From positions 1 through 22,106 of the forward strand of contig RXOD01004451.1 in the NCBI GenBank assembly GCA_005223375.1: a DNA stretch of 22,106 bases, read 5' to 3'. The first letter of the stretch is position 1. Each line of letters begins with the position of its first letter. Made by a program: the position numbers and the translations under genes. The notes under the pieces were generated by a model. It had not been told where the DNA came from. It ran no database searches and saw nothing but the letters and a program-made list of their open reading frames with translations. Of this stretch, positions 18,925-22,106 are shown one piece after another. The stretch comes from Amoebophrya sp. AT5.2. Lineage: Eukaryota > Sar > Dinophyceae > Syndiniales > Amoebophryaceae.

Positions 18925-19868
18925 TGTTCTTGAGTTTGACCATGTGTGACTATGAGTTTCCGTTTGTTTGATTTCTTTGTGCTCGGAAAAAAATTTTAAT
19001 TTTTTGATGAATCTCCTCCTCCTCGCACTACTGTTTTCGACGTAAGTCTACGCGTTTAGCTCTCTGGTGAAGGTTTCACGTGGAATCACAGGCAGGGGTC
19101 ATACATAAGCAGGACGAACCGGCGCAATGTTTTCGCTTCCACAGAGGTGGAGGATGGCACACAACAAAGTACGCAGAAGCTCAAGGCGATGTTGCACGAT
19201 GCTGAAACACCAACCCAGCGAACACGATTCCGCCAAGCGGCCCACGCAGTTCTTGTTAATATAGAGACACCGTCAATCAATACAGTCACACATGCACTCG
19301 CACTGCGAGTACTTGCGAGCCGCGGCCGGCCACGGGCACGGCCACGGCGCGTCTTTTGCTTTCTTCTAGCCTGTAGTTCCGGACGGAATTATCTCGTGGA
19401 GCCACGACGCAAGGACACCCTTGCAGCGAAGAATGAAGATGAACGTCAAGAACAATGTAAATTGACATAAATTTATAGAATATCAGCCATTATTATACAC
19501 GGCCTTGGAGGGAACTGGAATCCGATCCATAGTTCCCGTCCCTGGTAGGTGGGGAGGGCGAAAACCCCTCGGGGAGCTTAGGCTCCGTAGAATGAAGATC
19601 CCCGAGCAGAAAGCGAGTGCGAGCCACACGAGGAGACATCTACAACTGGAACTGGTGCCCATACGCTAGTCGTTACTTTGTGTTAGAGTATTTGATGAGT
19701 TGTTGCGCCCGGTGTGCGCCCGGGCCCGAGGAGTTGACAAAAACTAAGATCTGGAGATCGACCAGTTCACACCATAAGGAACAACACCGGATGTTCCTGC
19801 CCACCGTAGTCTTCCATCTCCAACTCCAACTCCGCAGACGAGACCACAGTGGTCACCGCACTCTTTTT
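18925..19868. other. Intergenic region, PLC gene / unidentified right-hand gene
   Basis: No gene is supported. Plus frame 19147-19470 (107 codons) and the opposing minus frame around 19086-19289 lack domains or splice context. The notable content is a structured, GC-rich block at 19508-19606 (separate entry), downstream of the right-hand gene's stop and upstream of the PLC leader. Confidence 0.4.
19508..19606. other. Block of nested hairpins, possible structured RNA
   Basis: GGGAACT (19510-19516) pairs with AGTTCCC (19531-19537). CTCGGGG (19568-19574) pairs with CCCCGAG (19600-19606), enclosing a smaller AGC-TTAG-GCT hairpin (19575-19584). Two perfect 7-bp stems within 100 bp of an otherwise ordinary intergenic region suggest a folded RNA or a 3' UTR element. 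It is not a tRNA (no T-loop motif) and does not match the snRNA cores I know. Which strand is transcribed is undetermined. Confidence 0.35.
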
Positions 19869-21830
19869 TTATAACTTCGTGAACACCGTTTCCCGGCCCA
19901 CGTGCTTGTTTTTCGCGCTCGAGGGCGGTTCCTCCGCGTGCCTTTTGCCGCGCTTTCTTGCCGCTGTTGCAAAGGTGTCTCGCGACAGGAAAAAGCCTTC
20001 CGAAAAGAATGGCTTCGCTCGGGAAATGCCGCCGCTGCCGCCGCCCTGGCCCTGTCGTGATAATATTGCACGTTGTTTAGACGAGGAAGAACCGCAGCCA
20101 AATGCTTTTTACAACCGAGTCTACAGAAGAAAAAGGGCACATACTGACCTGCTTTTTGGTGCCGGTTCGCTCCTGTTTGATGTCGTGGGGATTGTCGTGT
20201 TTGAGCGTCGGGAAGGTATCCCAAACCTTTTTCTTGGACTGGTACAGCGACAGCACATCTGTCTTCTTCGTACCTGGCGTTGTTCCGTGATATTCAAGCT
20301 CATCCTGTCATGCTCATACATCATTTCAATCGCCCACTACGAACGGTACGAACGAAAAAACGTAAAGTTGTACGAATGCGTGTCATGTTTGTTGTGTAGT
20401 TCGTCCTCTGATCTGGATTGCCATTGCGCGTCCTTGCATCATTCGCTTTTTTAATAAGAACCAAGGTGGCGAAAGCAAGCGAAATACTGTGCGCCCGCAT
20501 GGGTAGTCGGCTTCCGTGCAACACTGCGTTCATTCTGTCTCTGTCCATCCGTAGCTCGTTTTCGCGTCTTTTCGCGGCCTTTCTCTGTGCCACGTTCATA
20601 CTGGTCACCGCTTCGTCAATCAGGTAGTTGCGCAGCTTTTTGGCGTCCAACCGCGCCTCCGTCGCGAGTCCCGCCGTGCCCTCCTGCATTTGCAAAAACC
20701 CTCGCCTGCTGCTCGGCAGGGGGGGAATCCGCGCCGCCGGGTTGAACGACGTCGCGCTAAGCAGTTTGGTGTCGTCGTCGTCCCGAAGGTACTGGGCGAT
20801 GCGCAGGTTTTTCGCCACCAGCTCGTGAAGCTCTTGCTCCTCACGATGCCAGTAGTCGCCATCAGACCACCGGAGACCGCAAACGATCTGCTCGAAGTAG
20901 TCGCAGCCTTCGATGGCGTACTCGTCGCCATCTATGGCCAGGGTCTGTCGACTCGTGAACGCCACCGAAGGAGGACCGTCGCTACCTGTGTGTGAGAGAA
21001 ACCACCAGTGCCAGCTCCTATAGATCGCAATTTAAACAAACTTTCAACATTCAGTCCTCGCGTGCCGACGCTTTACGAAGATGAAGATCCTCACCCCAAC
21101 ATGCATACATTAAGGATTAGTCCGCCTGTGGATACAGGATTTAGCGATACGTACCTTCACTCGGAGGCAGATTCAGCCACGTGCAGACGGCGTTTCGCAC
21201 GACGATTTCGAGTCCGCTGTCCGAATGCCATCGCCCCTCCAGGTCGTGTATTGAGCGCAATTCCCCTGCGTTCTGTGCTCTGTTTGGCGCGCACGCGCTC
21301 GAAGCCGCATCATGTGATGCGGATCCGCCGAGATTGTTCACAAGATTTTCAGACACTGTGGTTGTTGCCGGCGGCTCGCCTGCTCTTGGTTTGTGATTCT
21401 TCTCGCGGACATCTTCCCGCATGTCCAGCATGCCTAGAACGCGCTTTTCGGTGATATCGCGCTCCTCTTCCGTCCCCGTTGCGGAGGTGCTTGCCCCGTT
21501 GCGGTCTCCCTTCTCGGAAAACAGCGTCGGCGCTGCCGCGCCGAACAGAAAGGACGCATCCCGTTCCAACTGGCTCGCACTCCAATCGGTCGGCCCCACA
21601 AGTTTTTCTTCTCCGTTTCCGGCTGCACGCCCGCCGTCCCGGCAGGGCGTCTTGTTCACACCCTCCCGCTCCTGCGCTAGATGAAGATTCAACGTATCCG
21701 CGTAGGAAGCGACGCTGGCCTGCCGGGCCGTGATTCTCGTGAAACCCGAAAAACAGTGATTTTCGAGTTTCTGTAACAGCGCCGTGTCGTCCTTATTAGA
21801 GGGGTGAAAAGCCCATTTTTGGCGGCCCAT
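19869..21830 (-). CDS. Unidentified protein with WSDGDYW-type beta domain
   Basis: Not identified by name. Exons are 21155-21830, 20525-20985, 20149-20304 and 19869-20051; introns are 169 (GTACGT), 220 (GTGTTG) and 97 nt (GTCAGT), all ending AG; 491 residues with every phase matching. Residues 196-272 form a small beta-rich module, from LEGRWHSDSGLEIVV to CGLRWSDGDYWHR, split by intron 1. From memory, modules with this L-x-G-x-W ... L-x-W-S-D-G-D pattern are common, often repeated, in dinoflagellate proteins; here I see one copy. A basic helix follows (AQRKAAKRRENELRMDRDRM). The tail is Gly/Ser-rich with a likely nuclear signal (RKRGKRH). The N-terminal 190 residues look mostly disordered. 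An extra upstream exon (21910-21958, MTQALQSDMQEARRMF) with a 53-nt intron would join in phase and replace the start at 21830. Confidence 0.75.
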
Positions 21831-21873
21831 TATCGGCCATGTAGATGATTCGCCGACTGTCGAGACCGAATAC

Positions 21874-22050
21874 GAGACGAAATACAAGACACGAAATAAA
21901 AGACCACACAGAACATTCTTCGCGCCTCCTGCATGTCGCTTTGCAGTGCTTGCGTCATTTCCTCCCTTGCAGCTGTAACGGCGGAGCACAATGCGACCCT
22001 AAATCTGGGAGACAAAATACAACACAAAATATGAGACGAAATACAAGACA
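21874..22050. repeat. 18-bp direct repeat GAGACGAAATACAAGACA
   Basis: Copies at 21874-21891 and 22033-22050, with a degenerate copy just before the second (around 22010-22030). On the minus strand both read as pyrimidine-rich tracts just before CAG, so each looks like a splice acceptor of the right-hand gene. Either an acceptor was duplicated or both ends belong to a small inserted element. The rest of 21831-22106 is leader or upstream exon of that gene. Confidence 0.5.
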
Positions 22051-22106
22051 ACACAGCCCATCGCGACGGCCCACACCATACGAGACCAATAATTACCAGA
22101 GGAACT

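Noticed and set aside
18925..18960. ACTCAAG just upstream of the PLC start, like the 3' end of a spliced-leader relic
   Set aside because: Only about 6 bases match; too short to call.

Overview
The window looks like nuclear DNA of an alveolate, most plausibly a syndinian dinoflagellate such as Amoebophrya. Three things point there. It holds a cGMP-dependent protein kinase (PKG) of apicomplexan/dinoflagellate layout, with four cyclic-nucleotide domains, an AGC kinase domain and a predicted N-myristoylation signal. Its introns are short and often weakly canonical, and one PKG intron is bounded by terminal inverted repeats and a target-site-like direct repeat, as described for introner elements of that group. 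All seven supported genes lie on the minus strand. The assignment is inference; no rRNA or organelle marker is present.

From left to right, with every gene read right to left: an unidentified gene that runs off the left edge (1-717); a secreted NHL-repeat protein (1145-3472); a JMJD6-type JmjC hydroxylase (4113-6724); a three-KH-domain RNA-binding protein (8059-9389); PKG (11708-16928); an intronless PI-PLC X-domain protein (17086-18924); and an unidentified protein with a small beta-rich domain containing a W-S-D-G-D-Y-W motif (19869-21830). I rebuilt the exons by hand from splice sites, reading phase and protein family. Six complete models close in frame: 589, 665, 344, 1168, 612 and 491 residues. 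Several exons are short or lack a start codon.

Functional links are modest. PKG and the PLC-X protein are adjacent, only 157 bp apart, and both belong to cGMP/phosphoinositide-type signalling, but nothing shows co-regulation. JMJD6 and the KH protein belong to RNA-processing families.

The most unusual object is PKG intron 2 (about 15378-16007). It has perfect 18-bp inverted repeats, a 6-bp flanking direct repeat, no GT-AG ends, and open reading frames on the strand opposite to PKG. Local host sequence is also duplicated around its ends, so the spliced PKG message carries a 17-nt tandem repeat exactly at the junction. A second pattern is that many introns begin GTAC, five of them GTACTT, rather than GTRAGT. 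Intergenic stretches (3473-4112, 6725-8058, 9390-11707, 18925-19868) hold no gene I can support, though some contain hairpins or weak plus-strand open frames.
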